Shown here: in pieces, positions 13,808 through 14,366 of the stretch
How the letters are laid out: the number at the start of each line of letters is the position of its first letter
How positions within the stretch are numbered: position 1 is the stretch's first letter
NCBI GenBank assembly: GCA_017964325.1
Contig: JAGCSE010000284.1
Location: 1-14,366, forward strand
Source: Victivallales bacterium
Lineage (GTDB): Bacteria > Verrucomicrobiota > Lentisphaeria > Oligosphaerales > Oligosphaeraceae
Reading direction: 5' to 3'
Length of the DNA stretch: 14,366 bases
Translations under genes and position numbers: made by a program
Notes under the pieces: model-generated
Told to the model about the DNA's origin: nothing
The model's input: only the letters and a program-made list of their open reading frames with translations
Database searches by the model: none

Positions 13808-14366
<559 letters not shown>

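Overview
The window looks like a chromosomal segment of an anaerobic, polysaccharide-degrading bacterium. Coding DNA is moderately GC-rich and separated by short, very AT-rich junctions. The gene content fits a member of the PVC group (Lentisphaerota, Kiritimatiellota or Verrucomicrobiota): an exported heparinase II/III-type lyase beside a GH39-like glycosidase, a NIF-type Fe-S system (nifU-nifS) beside ordinary housekeeping genes, and a ValS whose HIGH-type motif reads TMGH. This placement is inference; there is no rRNA or other phylogenetic marker I can score by eye.

Left half, minus strand, read from 6719 down to 1: nifU, nifS and prmA (gaps of 67 and 47 bases), then a polysaccharide lyase with a signal peptide and a GH39-like glycosidase that runs off the window (gap of 19 bases). 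The first three probably form one unit for Fe-S cluster assembly plus L11 methylation. The last two form a carbohydrate unit with its own candidate promoter: the lyase is exported, while the glycosidase has no visible signal peptide, suggesting that released oligosaccharides are finished inside the cell.

Right half, plus strand, from 6925 to 14366: an RhlB-like DEAD-box helicase, a SpoU-family RNA methyltransferase, valS, a single-domain Nfu Fe-S carrier, the acetolactate synthase small subunit ilvH, a cytidylate-kinase-like protein that appears fused to a C-terminal BON domain, and the 5' end of the glyceraldehyde-3-phosphate dehydrogenase gene. The helicase and nifU diverge from a 205-base intergenic region.

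The most unusual signals are: the kinase-like/BON protein; AT-rich heptanucleotide tandem arrays at three gene junctions, one containing the prmA start codon and one the helicase stop codon; a compact GC-rich multi-hairpin element between valS and nfu; a perfect inverted repeat over the -35 region of the gap promoter; and the motif CTATATT at all four candidate promoters. No rRNA, tRNA, CRISPR array, transposase or phage gene was seen. No gene-free stretch exceeds about 210 bases.
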